From contig JBFFNE010000040.1 of assembly GCA_041563315.1 (NCBI GenBank), positions 1 to 24,172 on the forward strand: a stretch of 24,172 nt of DNA, written 5' to 3'. A program made the position numbers and the translations under genes. The notes under the pieces are model-generated. The model ran no database searches and was not told where the DNA came from. It saw nothing but the letters and a program-made list of their open reading frames with translations. This DNA is from JBFEYJ01 sp041563315. Its GTDB lineage: Bacteria > Pseudomonadota > Gammaproteobacteria > Thiohalomonadales > Thiohalomonadaceae. This document shows, in pieces, positions 5,997 through 13,839 of the stretch. Every line of letters begins with the position of its first letter. Positions within the stretch are counted from its first letter, which is position 1.

Positions 5997-7600
5997 GTGA
6001 AGAAGAGCGCATCGCAGTAGCAGAATATCATGAGCGAACCAAGCACCGGTTCGATGCCTTTGCCAAGGGGCCGGACACCATCGACTGGGAAGCCCAGCCC
6101 GAAGCCTTCCGGCGTTTTGATGGTGCTCTTCTGATCCAACTGCCGCTCGCTGCTGATACGCACACCCTGCCCTTCTCCGCGCTCTTCGATAAACCAGTAG
6201 CCCCCACTCCGATGAACATGGACTCCATCGCCCTGCTGCTGGAGATCTCCCTGGCGCTCTCTGCATGGAAACAGTATGGCCACACCCAATGGTCGTTGCG
6301 CTGCAATCCCTCCAGCGGCAACCTCCATCCCACCGAGGCCTATATTGTCACCGCCGGTATCGACGGCCTCAACGATGGCCTCTACCACTACCGCGTCGAT
6401 GTGCACGGACTGGAACAACGCTGCCACACTACAGCGCCGCCGGGAAACCACTCACCCTCCGTGTTGCTGGGGCTGAGTTCTGTACACTGGCGCGAGGCGT
6501 GGAAGTATGGCGAGCGTGCCTACCGCTACTGCCAGCTCGATGCCGGCCACGCACTCGCTGCTGTCAGTTATGCCGCTGCCACCCTCGGCTGGCATATCTC
6601 GCCGCACTATGAGATTGGCGACAACATGCTAGGGCAGCTTCTTGGCGTGGATCGCAGTGCCGATTTCACCACTGCGGAGCGTGAACAGCCTGATCTGCTA
6701 GTCGGCATCCATCCTGCAGGCCAGCCCCCCAACGACATCAGCTCCCTGGACAGCCAGCGGTTAAAACAGGACAACTGGGCTGGTCGAGCCAATAAACTTG
6801 ATCCGAAACACCTTTATGACTGGCCAGTAATCGAGCAGGTTGCCAAAGCGACGATGAGGCCCGTAAACACCGGCCCTGATCAAGCATCGTATGATGAACT
6901 CCCTCCCCCCTTGCCCTCAGGGTGCAGTGAACCGGCGTCCAGGCTCATTCGCTACCGCCGTTCGGCGCAGGCTTTCGACGGCATCACCCCGATGGCGCAG
7001 GATGATTTTTACCGCCTGCTCGATCACCTGTTGCCACGTCCCGACATCGCCCCATGGGATAGCCAACCGTGGCCGGCACGAATCCATCCGATACTTTTTG
7101 TGCACCGCGTCGAGGGGCTGCCAACCGGGCTCTACGCACTGCCTCGGCGCAAGGGAGCAATGGAGATGCTGAAGAACGAAATGCGACAGGAGTTTCAATG
7201 GTCAACGGTGCATAGCGCACCCGAGCATCTGCCCCTCTACCAGCTCATTGCCGGCAAAGCCGAACGGACGGCGGCACGCCTCTCCTGCCAGCAGGCGATC
7301 GCCGGCGATAGCGCCTTCAGCCTCGCCATGCTGGCCGAGTTCGAAGAAAACATCACCGAGACACCCTGGCGCTACCGGGAACTTTACTGGGAAGCAGGCA
7401 CTGTGGGACAGGCGCTCTATCTGGAAGCCGAGGCCTGCGGCCTGCGCGGCACCGGCATCGGCTGCTTCTTCGATGACGGTGTGCATGAGCTACTGGGGAT
7501 CCAAGGGCAGCGTCTGCAGAGCCTCTACCACTTCACTATTGGTGCGGCACTAACCGATCAGAGAATTATCAGTTTGCCGCCCTATCACACGCAGCGATGA
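5993..7600 (+). CDS. Double-domain SagB/ThcOx-family nitroreductase
   Basis: A 535-residue protein containing two tandem nitroreductase-fold domains of the SagB/ThcOx type. Domain 1 (about 65-270) shows RCNPSSGNLHPTEAYIV, the family's P-S-x-G-x-L-x-P-x-E motif, and AYRYCQLDAGHALAAVSYAA (R-Y-...-D-x-G-H). Domain 2 (about 310-530) shows LIRYRRSAQAFDG, ILFVHRVEGLPTGLYAL, YWEAGTVGQALYLEAEACGL and a closing LYHFTIGAAL. These enzymes bind FMN and dehydrogenate azoline rings in peptide natural products, or act on unknown substrates. No precursor-peptide or cyclodehydratase gene is visible here. The 4-base overlap with nifZ puts it in a NifA-type operon, which suggests a redox role in nitrogen fixation; that is inference. 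It ends at TGA with no strong terminator. Confidence 0.85.
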   Translation: MSEEERIAVAEYHERTKHRFDAFAKGPDTIDWEAQPEAFRRFDGALLIQLPLAADTHTLPFSALFDKPVAPTPMNMDSIALLLEISLALSAWKQYGHTQWSLRCNPSSGNLHPTEAYIVTAGIDGLNDGLYHYRVDVHGLEQRCHTTAPPGNHSPSVLLGLSSVHWREAWKYGERAYRYCQLDAGHALAAVSYAAATLGWHISPHYEIGDNMLGQLLGVDRSADFTTAEREQPDLLVGIHPAGQPPNDISSLDSQRLKQDNWAGRANKLDPKHLYDWPVIEQVAKATMRPVNTGPDQASYDELPPPLPSGCSEPASRLIRYRRSAQAFDGITPMAQDDFYRLLDHLLPRPDIAPWDSQPWPARIHPILFVHRVEGLPTGLYALPRRKGAMEMLKNEMRQEFQWSTVHSAPEHLPLYQLIAGKAERTAARLSCQQAIAGDSAFSLAMLAEFEENITETPWRYRELYWEAGTVGQALYLEAEACGLRGTGIGCFFDDGVHELLGIQGQRLQSLYHFTIGAALTDQRIISLPPYHTQR

Positions 7601-7909
7601 GTTAAGACTGTCGCCTCCGCTTTGTTACATGCTTCGTCGAAATGGGAATTTCGCCTCATCCGGAATTAGACTGATAAAACGGAAAGGGCTGGCGGCACGA
7701 TGATGACACTGGAGCGTATCTCCCGGCCTTCGTCGTGGTGGGGCGGTGCTCACCACCATTGTCTTGCACTACCTGCGGAAGGGCTTGGGCGAAAATCTCC
7801 GTAGACCGCATCCCCGGGTGGCAAAACGAAGAAACCGGAGGGCGGAAGTTTTCCCATTACCCCATTTACCCGTATAATTCGCGCATCATTGCATTCGGAG
7901 CACCAGCAC
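7601..7909. other. Intergenic region sagB / yebC
   Basis: These 309 bases contain a weak hairpin, CGAAAT-GGGA-ATTTCG (7638-7653), without a T-tract, and the yebC promoter at the right end. No further gene, RNA or repeat was recognised. Confidence 0.5.
7851..7878 (+). promoter_or_regulatory. Sigma-70 promoter of the yebC-like gene
   Basis: A perfect -10 box TATAAT at 7873-7878 lies about 32 bases before the ATG at 7910. The -35 region (TTCCCA at 7851-7856, 16-base spacing) is weak. The start site would be near 7885. The housekeeping promoter fits a gene that is not nitrogen-regulated. Confidence 0.5.
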
Positions 7910-8623
7910 ATGGGCAGAGCCTATCAAAACCGCAAGGTTTCCATGGCCAAAACGGCCGCCGCCAAGACCAAGGTCTATAGCAAGTACGGTCGTGAGATCT
8001 ACGTCTGCGCCAAGTCGGGAGGCATTGACCCGAGCGGCAACCTCGCTTTGCGTGGCCTGATCGAGCGTGCAAAAAAGGACCAGGTCCCCAGCCATGTCAT
8101 CGACAAGGCACTCGAAAAGGCCAAGGGTGGCGGTGGAGAGGATTACTCCCCAGCCCTGTACGAAGGCTTCGGCCCGGGTGGCTGCATGGTGCTCGTCGAG
8201 TGCCTCACCGACAACCCCAACCGCACCATTGGCGACATACGTACCTGCTTCAACAAGGCCAAGGCCAAGCTCGGTACCCAAGGTAACGTCAGCCATATGT
8301 TTGACCACTCCGCCATCCTGGTCTTCACAGGCGATGAAGAAGCCACCCTGGATGCGCTACTGGGAGAGGACGTGGATGTCACCGATGTGGAAAACGAAGA
8401 CGGCAAGATCACCGTATTCGTCCCCCACACCGAATACAACAAAGCCAAACAGGCACTGCTCAACGCCTTCGGTGAGCTCGACTTCGAGGTAGATGAAATC
8501 CAGTACGTACCGAAAGGCTCAACACCGATCAGCGGTGATGACGTTGAAATGATGGAAAAATTCCTCGACATGCTCAACGACGCGGACGACGTGCAGAACA
8601 TTTATCACGACGCGGAGTATTGA
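7910..8623 (+). CDS. YebC/PmpR (TACO1) family protein
   Basis: A 237-residue protein of the YebC/TACO1 family at its usual length. The start MGRAYQNRKVSMAKTAAAKT is characteristic of the YeeN/PmpR-like branch and sets the start at 7910, with CGGAG about 10 bases upstream. Family landmarks include VYSKYGREIYVCAKSGG, the segment VPSHVIDKALEKAKGGGGEDY, YEGFGPGGCMVLVECLTDN, and LGTQGNVSHMFDH. Members bind DNA as regulators or, as shown for TACO1 and bacterial YebC, help ribosomes translate proline-rich stretches; I cannot tell which applies here. It has its own promoter and terminator, so it is an independent unit embedded among nif-linked genes. Confidence 0.92.
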   Translation: MGRAYQNRKVSMAKTAAAKTKVYSKYGREIYVCAKSGGIDPSGNLALRGLIERAKKDQVPSHVIDKALEKAKGGGGEDYSPALYEGFGPGGCMVLVECLTDNPNRTIGDIRTCFNKAKAKLGTQGNVSHMFDHSAILVFTGDEEATLDALLGEDVDVTDVENEDGKITVFVPHTEYNKAKQALLNAFGELDFEVDEIQYVPKGSTPISGDDVEMMEKFLDMLNDADDVQNIYHDAEY

Positions 8624-8645
8624 GCAGCAGCGATCTCCAACACAA

Positions 8646-8669
8646 GCCTCCGGCATTGGGGGATTTTTT
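8646..8669 (+). terminator. Intrinsic terminator of the yebC-like gene
   Basis: CCTCC (8647-8651) pairs with GGGGG (8658-8662, one G-U pair) around a 6-base loop. It is followed by A and six T (8664-8669), 24 bases after the stop codon. Confidence 0.6.
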
Positions 8670-9082
8670 GTGGTTCTCCGCACTTTAACGGGAAAATCAA
8701 CTCTTCAGAAATGCCTGTGTCGCTACCGCGCCTGATTGGACCGGGAGCGAACTGGGGCCGATGAGAGCTGGCCCGTAGGGCAAAGTCCAGGGATGGCATT
8801 TGCAGAGTACCTCGCCTTGCGGTGCGAGAACCGCTTTCAATTAACGTCGCCCTAGCGACACAAAATCAAGCACAGTCACTTATCCCACTACTCCGCGATG
8901 AACCTTTTTTGTAACCAAGATATTTCTGTTGGAGCAGACCTCCCGATCACGATAATATGTAGCATGAATAGCGACCAGAACAGTCGTTCCAACATAACGC
9001 CGCGGCGTCCCCAAACCCTCCATTTCCGGCTCAAATAATCAACTACACTTGCTTCAAGGCTTCAGTCCCATCCGAGGCGAAC
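8670..9082. other. Intergenic region with an imperfect inverted repeat
   Basis: About 410 bases upstream of the metallo-beta-lactamase-fold gene. GCAAAGTCCA (8780-8789) and TGGCATTTGC (8794-8803) form an 8-of-10 hairpin with a GGGA loop. The larger arms AAATGCC (8708-8714) and GGCATTT (8795-8801) can also pair. The stretch 8700-8810 could be a repeated intergenic element or a structured RNA; neither can be shown from one copy. No sigma-54 promoter was found. Confidence 0.35.
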
Positions 9083-9706
9083 ATGAAAGAGATCCTCCCC
9101 GGCGTATTTCATTGGACGACCTTTCACGAAGGGATACAGGAATATGTTCACTCCTATTACATCGAGGCAACAACCCCGGCCGTCTTGATCGACCCGCGCA
9201 TACCCGCCGATGGACTTGGCTGGTTCAACGGCCACAAGCTTCCGCAGCACATCTACCTCACGAACCGCCATCACTACCGCCACAGCACACAATTCGCTGA
9301 AAGCTTCGGCAGCACAATCTGGTGTCACAAGGCGGGTCTGCATGAATTCACCAAAGGCGAGAAAGTCTCCGGATTTGCACATGGGATTGAGTTGCCGGGA
9401 AAGATTAAGGCGCTGGAAATAGGCGTACTGTGTCCGGAAGAAACGGCACTCCATATTCAGCTTTCAGGTGGCATCCTGGCACTTGGGGACTCTATTGTTC
9501 GCGATAAAAAAAGCCGGCTCAGCTTTGTTGCGGACTACTTGATGGGCGATAATCCGGAAGCGGTCAAATGCGGTTTGGTCAAGGTCTTCAAGGGACACAT
9601 TCACCGCAAGTTCGACCACCTGCTACTGGCCCATGGAAAGCCGTTAGTCGGCAATGGCAAGGAGGCGCTCCGACAGTTTCTGCAACACATGGAAAAAGAA
9701 AGATAA
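9083..9706 (+). CDS. Metallo-beta-lactamase-fold protein with degenerate metal site
   Basis: A 207-residue protein with the order of a metallo-beta-lactamase fold: strand-rich N-terminus ending in LIDPR (35-39), then the motif region TNRHHYRHS (60-68), GGILALGDS and a late LLLAHGKPL. In canonical members the motif is THxHxDH. Here the first His is Asn61, the Asp is Tyr65 and the last His is Arg66; only His63 is clearly retained. The Asp of GDS and His of AHG are present. A two-zinc hydrolase of standard type is therefore unlikely. CGAGG lies about 6 bases before the ATG. The radical SAM gene follows 164 bases downstream on the same strand. No function is assigned. Confidence 0.75.
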   Translation: MKEILPGVFHWTTFHEGIQEYVHSYYIEATTPAVLIDPRIPADGLGWFNGHKLPQHIYLTNRHHYRHSTQFAESFGSTIWCHKAGLHEFTKGEKVSGFAHGIELPGKIKALEIGVLCPEETALHIQLSGGILALGDSIVRDKKSRLSFVADYLMGDNPEAVKCGLVKVFKGHIHRKFDHLLLAHGKPLVGNGKEALRQFLQHMEKER

Positions 9707-9870
9707 AGACCGTCTCAGAACAGGGAAGCTTAATATGCAGAAGCGTTATCTTACCTGCGCAATCCAAATACCCACAACACTTGAGTAATGCTACGATATA
9801 CTGCAAAAGTGCACTCCGAAGCATCCAAGCATCCAGCAATACAGATTAGGCAAGAGGCCATTTTCACATC

Positions 9871-11430
9871 ATGAGAGTCACATTCGTACATCCCGCCGGT
9901 TTTAACTTTGTCCCCGGTCAGCCAGATTTTTCCGTGCTCGCCAACCGAATGGCTCCTATCGGCATCCTCTCACTCGCCTCCTGGCTGGAAAAACACGGCC
10001 ACGCCTGCGCTGTACACGACTGCCTCGGCCCCTATGCCCCAGCTTCCATCGAAGCCAATGCCGAACAGATCCTGGCAACCCACCCTGAGCTGATCGGTTT
10101 CTCCACCACCACTTCGGCTTTTTTAGATGCTGTTGAGCTTATTAGCTACATCAAAAATAAACGTACAGATATCAAGGTCATTTGCGGCGGAGCTCATGTC
10201 TCGGCGGTAGGACAAGATTTGCTGAAACACTTTCCTGAAATCGACTACCTTTGTATTGGTGAAGGTGAAGGGCCGATGCTTGACCTCGCCGATGGAATCG
10301 AGCTAAGCAAAATTAACAACCTGGTCTATCGCGATGGTGAGAAGATCATCGCCAACCCACGACGATCGCGCATCGTCGACCTGGACGACCTACCCTTCCC
10401 GGCCTATGAAAAACTTGCCGGTTTTCCACACGACTACCATCTCCCGATGTTCGCCTACGAAAAGCGTTGGGGAGCATCAATGATCACCTCTCGCGGATGT
10501 CCCTATACCTGCTCCTTTTGCGACCGCACCGTGTTCGAACGCCTGTATAAATACAACTCGGCATCCTATATTTACGAACAAATGAAGTACCTGCGTGACA
10601 ATTTCGGCGTCTACCACATCAATATTTATGATGACCTCTTCACCGCCAACAAAAAACGCATCAACGAACTGTGCGATCTGCTCATTAAAAATCCGCTCGG
10701 CGTACAATTCAACTGCGCTATCCGCACCGGACATACCTCCGATGAAATGCTACAAAAGCTCAAGCAGGCTGGTGCATTAATAGTGTCGATGGGGGTCGAG
10801 TCAGCCGACCCGCAGATGATGGAACGCCATAAGGCCGGCGTGACCCTGGAGCAGGTGCGCAAGACTGTCGAACAAATTCATGCCGCGGGCTTGCGTGCCA
10901 AAGGACTCTTCATTTTCGGCCTTCCCGGCGAAACACCGAAAAGTATTGAAGCTACACGCGAGTTCATCCTGTCTCTTGACCTCGATGAAATGAACATGAC
11001 CAAGTTCAGTCCGCTACACGGCGCCCCCATCTGGGAGGAGTGCATCAACGGTGAGTCCGGCAGCTTTCATGAGGATTGGCGACTGATGAACTGCCTTAAC
11101 TTCATCTTTGTGCCAGAGGGTTTCTCTTCAAACAAGGAGATGGACGCCCTCTATAACGAAGTCGTACGCGACTTCTACAACAGCAAAAACTACCGCCGCC
11201 TGTTTGTCAAACGGCTGTGGCAGAATCGCTGGAGCCTATGGCACATGATTAAAAACCTGCCCAACATTGTGCGCGCCGCTCGTTACTTCAACGCCAACCA
11301 GAAAGAGCTTGAGGCTGCAGCGGAAGACTTTCCCCGCCACCCACGCCAACCACTGGGTCTCTCAGCAACTTTCAGCCCGGATATGCTGAAAAGTCTAAAA
11401 AAGATCAAGGTGGTCAGCGAACCCAGTTAA
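9871..11430 (+). CDS. B12-binding domain radical SAM protein (class B type)
   Basis: A 519-residue protein. Residues about 1-150 form a cobalamin-binding Rossmann domain: an opening TFVHPAGFNF, VHDCLGP in place of the classic DxHxxG loop, and VICGGAHVSA. The radical SAM domain follows, with the cluster motif in RGCPYTCSFCDR (Cys210, Cys214, Cys217; C-x3-C-x2-C). MGVESADPQMMERHKAG and LFIFGLPGET are further family landmarks. Related enzymes (BchE, HpnP, methyltransferases) methylate or cyclise unactivated carbons. The loss of the DxHxxG His is common in this class and suggests base-off cobalamin without a protein His ligand. The substrate is unknown. It has no visible sigma-54 promoter and faces draG convergently. 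The start is set by the ATG at 9871; GAGG lies a rather long 13 bases upstream. Confidence 0.88.
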   Translation: MRVTFVHPAGFNFVPGQPDFSVLANRMAPIGILSLASWLEKHGHACAVHDCLGPYAPASIEANAEQILATHPELIGFSTTTSAFLDAVELISYIKNKRTDIKVICGGAHVSAVGQDLLKHFPEIDYLCIGEGEGPMLDLADGIELSKINNLVYRDGEKIIANPRRSRIVDLDDLPFPAYEKLAGFPHDYHLPMFAYEKRWGASMITSRGCPYTCSFCDRTVFERLYKYNSASYIYEQMKYLRDNFGVYHINIYDDLFTANKKRINELCDLLIKNPLGVQFNCAIRTGHTSDEMLQKLKQAGALIVSMGVESADPQMMERHKAGVTLEQVRKTVEQIHAAGLRAKGLFIFGLPGETPKSIEATREFILSLDLDEMNMTKFSPLHGAPIWEECINGESGSFHEDWRLMNCLNFIFVPEGFSSNKEMDALYNEVVRDFYNSKNYRRLFVKRLWQNRWSLWHMIKNLPNIVRAARYFNANQKELEAAAEDFPRHPRQPLGLSATFSPDMLKSLKKIKVVSEPS

Positions 11431-11549
11431 CGTGCCGACAATAAGAACTCATTTATCCGTAGTCCGTTTTACAGAAACTGTTTTCTTATGAGGATACAAA
11501 GAGAAGATAGTACGAACCTGACTGTGAACCCAGGCGTCAGCCTCTGTAT

Positions 11550-12434
11550 TTAACGAAGGCTGAGCAACGCCAATGCCTGTCCACGACAGCGACGAGTCGT
11601 CATTGCATCCAGCTTCCTGAGCCAACGTTTTGGAATGGCATCCTGACTGTAATAAGCACCGGCGATCATACCGGCAATGGCACCGGTGGTATCGGCATCC
11701 CCTCCCCGGCCAACCGTCTCCACCAGACAACCCTCAAAGCTATCGGTGTCAAAGAAGGATTCAAACACGGTACGCAGCGTGTGCACGATATAGCCACTTG
11801 GATTTTCCGCACGGTGTTTGCCATGAAACACAAACTCAGGGTGGGACTGCAGGAGTTTATGGACCGGACCGTGGCGAAGTGATGCCATATTAGCGCCCTG
11901 CAAGATGAGCTGAACCATACGCACCACGCAGAACGTACCTGCATCAGAGAGCGGGTGGTTGTGGGTGATGTGAGCTTGTGTTTTTACCGCCCCCATCACC
12001 TCCTCTTCACTTTTTCCCAGGGTCGCCAGGGCGATGGGGAGGGTGCGCATGCAGGCTCCATTGCCGCCATCATGTTCGTTAGGCGGAACGGTGGTTGCCC
12101 CGTTGTTGCGAAAATTAAGCAGGCCGCGCCGCACGGTGTTACCGATATCCACCGGCTTGCTGCGCATCCAGTGATCAAAATGTCTGGCGATAGTGAAACC
12201 ATCGATTGCCTTCGCCTCGAGGAGTGCGTCACCCAGGGCAAGGCTCATGGTGGTATCGTCAGTAACCGAGCCGGGCTTTAGCCCAAGCCAACCGCCACCG
12301 ATGATCTCCTTATGCACGCCATGAACAGCCTGAATCTCACGCGGAGTCATAAACTCGACCGTCGCGCCCAGGGCGTCACCTATAGCAAGACCAAGGTAGG
12401 CGGCGATGGCACGCTGTTCAAGCTCGGTGTTCAT
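11550..12434 (-). CDS. draG: ADP-ribosyl-[dinitrogen reductase] glycohydrolase
   Basis: A 294-residue ADP-ribosylglycohydrolase, the same length as characterised DraG proteins. The dinuclear Mn site is visible in SVTDDTTMSLALGDALL near residue 57 and in GRGGDADTTGAIAGMIAGAYY near the C-terminus. HDGGNGACMRTLPIAL and HITHNHPLSDAG are also conserved. DraG removes ADP-ribose from an arginine of nitrogenase reductase (NifH) and so reactivates nitrogenase after ammonium or energy shock. AAAGG lies 9 bases before the ATG. It follows nifQ on the same strand with a 168-base gap that contains repeats, so co-transcription is uncertain. DraT is not seen. A generic MacroD-unrelated ADP-ribosylglycohydrolase is possible, but the length and nif setting favour DraG. 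Confidence 0.9.
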   Translation of the reverse strand: MNTELEQRAIAAYLGLAIGDALGATVEFMTPREIQAVHGVHKEIIGGGWLGLKPGSVTDDTTMSLALGDALLEAKAIDGFTIARHFDHWMRSKPVDIGNTVRRGLLNFRNNGATTVPPNEHDGGNGACMRTLPIALATLGKSEEEVMGAVKTQAHITHNHPLSDAGTFCVVRMVQLILQGANMASLRHGPVHKLLQSHPEFVFHGKHRAENPSGYIVHTLRTVFESFFDTDSFEGCLVETVGRGGDADTTGAIAGMIAGAYYSQDAIPKRWLRKLDAMTTRRCRGQALALLSLR

Positions 12435-12452
12435 CGGAAAAGACCTTTATCG

Positions 12453-12489
12453 TAAAGGGCACAAAGACGTAGAGTTCGCGAAGATTTAT
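12453..12489 (+). repeat. Copy 1 of a purine-rich dispersed intergenic repeat
   Basis: The stretch contains CACAAAGACGTAGAG followed by TTCGCGAAG. Similar cores occur at 12581-12604 (minus), 15891-15914 (plus) and 16062-16094 (minus). The shared core is roughly GCAAAGACRCAGAG. It lies just upstream of draG. Confidence 0.45.
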
Positions 12490-12565
12490 TGTATGAACAG
12501 CAGGGAATCTGTATAGGGCAATGCATCCATTCACCTCACCCGTAGGAGTAACTCATGGCCCAGGA

Positions 12566-12598
12566 CAAAGCAACAATATACTTTGCGTCTTTGCTTTG
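12566..12598. repeat. 8-bp inverted repeat downstream of nifQ
   Basis: CAAAGCAA (12566-12573) and TTGCTTTG (12591-12598) are perfect complements around a 17-base loop, beginning 5 bases after the nifQ stop. It could stop or attenuate transcription from the nifB operon before draG. There is no T-tract. The right arm is part of dispersed repeat copy 2 (12581-12604, minus strand). Confidence 0.4.
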
Positions 12599-12602
12599 AG
12601 TT

Positions 12603-13190
12603 TTACTCTGGGCCGAAACAACTCTGGTAGTCGGCGCAGACCTGACAAGAGGGGGCACGGCAAGTGTAGACTCCTTCCTGGATGCAGAGTTGTTTGTAGA
12701 AAAACTTTTTCCATTTCATGTCGTAGACGTTCTTCTCCGCAAGCGGGGCGAAAGCGCTTCGAATCAACGCGGTAAGGTCTTTACGCGACCAGAGGCCGAG
12801 GTCCTGCCACAGGTGGTCGCCACCCATGCAACCGGCAATGAGAATATCCGCCACCCACTCATTCATCTGCGGCTCGGCTATGCCATGACTCAGAAACAGT
12901 GTGCGCAGTTCGTTGTGCTCATCACTGCGCTGCTTATCGAGTGGATTGCCGTAGTGGTCGAACTGTGCAATATCCGCCCCCGGAAAGAGATGCCACATCA
13001 GGATATTAAATTCCGACCGTAAAAGACCGAGCCAGCGAGGCATGTCACCGATGCCGACGACCTGTGAGGCGAGCATACGGGCGATGCAATCAGCCGGTTC
13101 CTTGCCAGTGCTGTGGCGTTTCAACCCGTTGTAAATATCCCGCCTGATCTGTTCGCGATGCTGTACAACTACACTTTGAGCCGCTTGCAT
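12603..13190 (-). CDS. nifQ: NifQ, molybdenum donor for FeMo-co
   Basis: A 195-residue protein with the NifQ signature at the very C-terminus: C-x4-C-x2-C-x5-C at Cys177, Cys182, Cys185 and Cys191, preceded by MKWKKFFYKQLC. The middle holds the conserved HNELRTLFLSHG and a WVADILIAGCMGGDHLWQDL segment. NifQ carries a Mo-Fe-S cluster and delivers molybdenum to NifEN/NifH for cofactor assembly. The start follows the nifO stop by 13 bases, with GGGGGA upstream of the ATG. The order fdxN-orf-nifO-nifQ supports co-transcription from the nifB promoter. Confidence 0.93.
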   Translation of the reverse strand: MQAAQSVVVQHREQIRRDIYNGLKRHSTGKEPADCIARMLASQVVGIGDMPRWLGLLRSEFNILMWHLFPGADIAQFDHYGNPLDKQRSDEHNELRTLFLSHGIAEPQMNEWVADILIAGCMGGDHLWQDLGLWSRKDLTALIRSAFAPLAEKNVYDMKWKKFFYKQLCIQEGVYTCRAPSCQVCADYQSCFGPE

Positions 13191-13203
13191 GCCATCCCCC
13201 TAA

Positions 13204-13614
13204 TTATGAACATGTGATAGTCCGCGGACAGCGTTCCAGTTCGCCTTTTTCACTCTCCGGCCATGAAATCACCAGTGCCTGGTTGACCCTGTCGACGTCA
13301 AATCCTGCCAGGTACTGTTCACCTATCTGCATCAATGGACGGCGGATCAGTAGCGGCATATCAAGCATCAGCTCCATCGCCTGATCGGCCGACAACTGCT
13401 CCGGCACGACCAGGCCATCCTTGACCTGCGGTGCACTACGGTTAAACCATTCGCTGACAGGTATCCCCTGAAAAAAGAGCGCCAGACGTTCAGCTGTCCA
13501 CGACTCGGTGAATAGATTACGCGCAACCACTTCATACCCGGCATCCTGAAGCAGCTTTTTCTGCCGGGTATTATTGATACAGCCTGGCTTTTCGTAGAAA
13601 AAGACGGTGGTCAT
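13204..13614 (-). CDS. nifO: NifO, ArsC/Spx-like nitrogenase-associated protein
   Basis: A 136-residue protein with a thioredoxin-like ArsC/Spx fold. It starts MTTVFFYEKPGCINNTRQKK, with a single Cys near residue 12 where arsenate reductases carry theirs. LLIRRPLM in the second half is the ArsC-type RRP motif. NifO is linked to molybdenum and nitrate use in Azotobacter; its biochemical role is not settled. The ATG at 13614 is preferred because it starts the fold and has AGAGGAT about 12 bases upstream; the reading from 13638 adds eight residues without a better ribosome site. It lies between the 65-codon orf and nifQ. Confidence 0.85.
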   Translation of the reverse strand: MTTVFFYEKPGCINNTRQKKLLQDAGYEVVARNLFTESWTAERLALFFQGIPVSEWFNRSAPQVKDGLVVPEQLSADQAMELMLDMPLLIRRPLMQIGEQYLAGFDVDRVNQALVISWPESEKGELERCPRTITCS

Positions 13615-13631
13615 GGCAGGACTATCCTCTG

Positions 13632-13829
13632 TCAGCAACCATTACGACGGCTTTTCCATCCGGCATCCAGCAGAGCGCTATGGCGTTGCCAGACCCGTTC
13701 CGGGAATGCTGATGGGTTACATCGACTGCTTAACATTTTGCCAACCTGCAGTGCTAACCATCGGTAGGGTTTGGCACGCCGCGAGCCACTTTCAATGCTT
13801 CGATAAATGTCGCCGATAATCACTGCCAT
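13632..13829 (-). CDS. Unrecognised 65-residue protein between fdxN and nifO
   Basis: A basic 65-residue protein beginning MAVIIGDIYRSIESGSRR, with two Cys (near residues 37 and 65) and several Arg/Lys clusters. No signal peptide or membrane segment is visible. I do not recognise the family. It is probably real: the ribosome site GAGGA, 8 bases before the ATG, overlaps the fdxN stop codon, and the gene fills the exact gap between fdxN and nifO. It would be translationally coupled to fdxN and made with the nifB operon. The reading can be extended upstream to 13865 inside fdxN, which is less likely. Confidence 0.62.
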   Translation of the reverse strand: MAVIIGDIYRSIESGSRRAKPYRWLALQVGKMLSSRCNPSAFPERVWQRHSALLDAGWKSRRNGC

Positions 13830-13839
13830 GTTGAGTTCC

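Noticed and set aside
11431..11549. Possible terminator between the radical SAM gene and draG
   Set aside because: Only short imperfect arms (ATAAGAAC and GTTTTCTTAT) can be paired, with a long loop and no T-tract.
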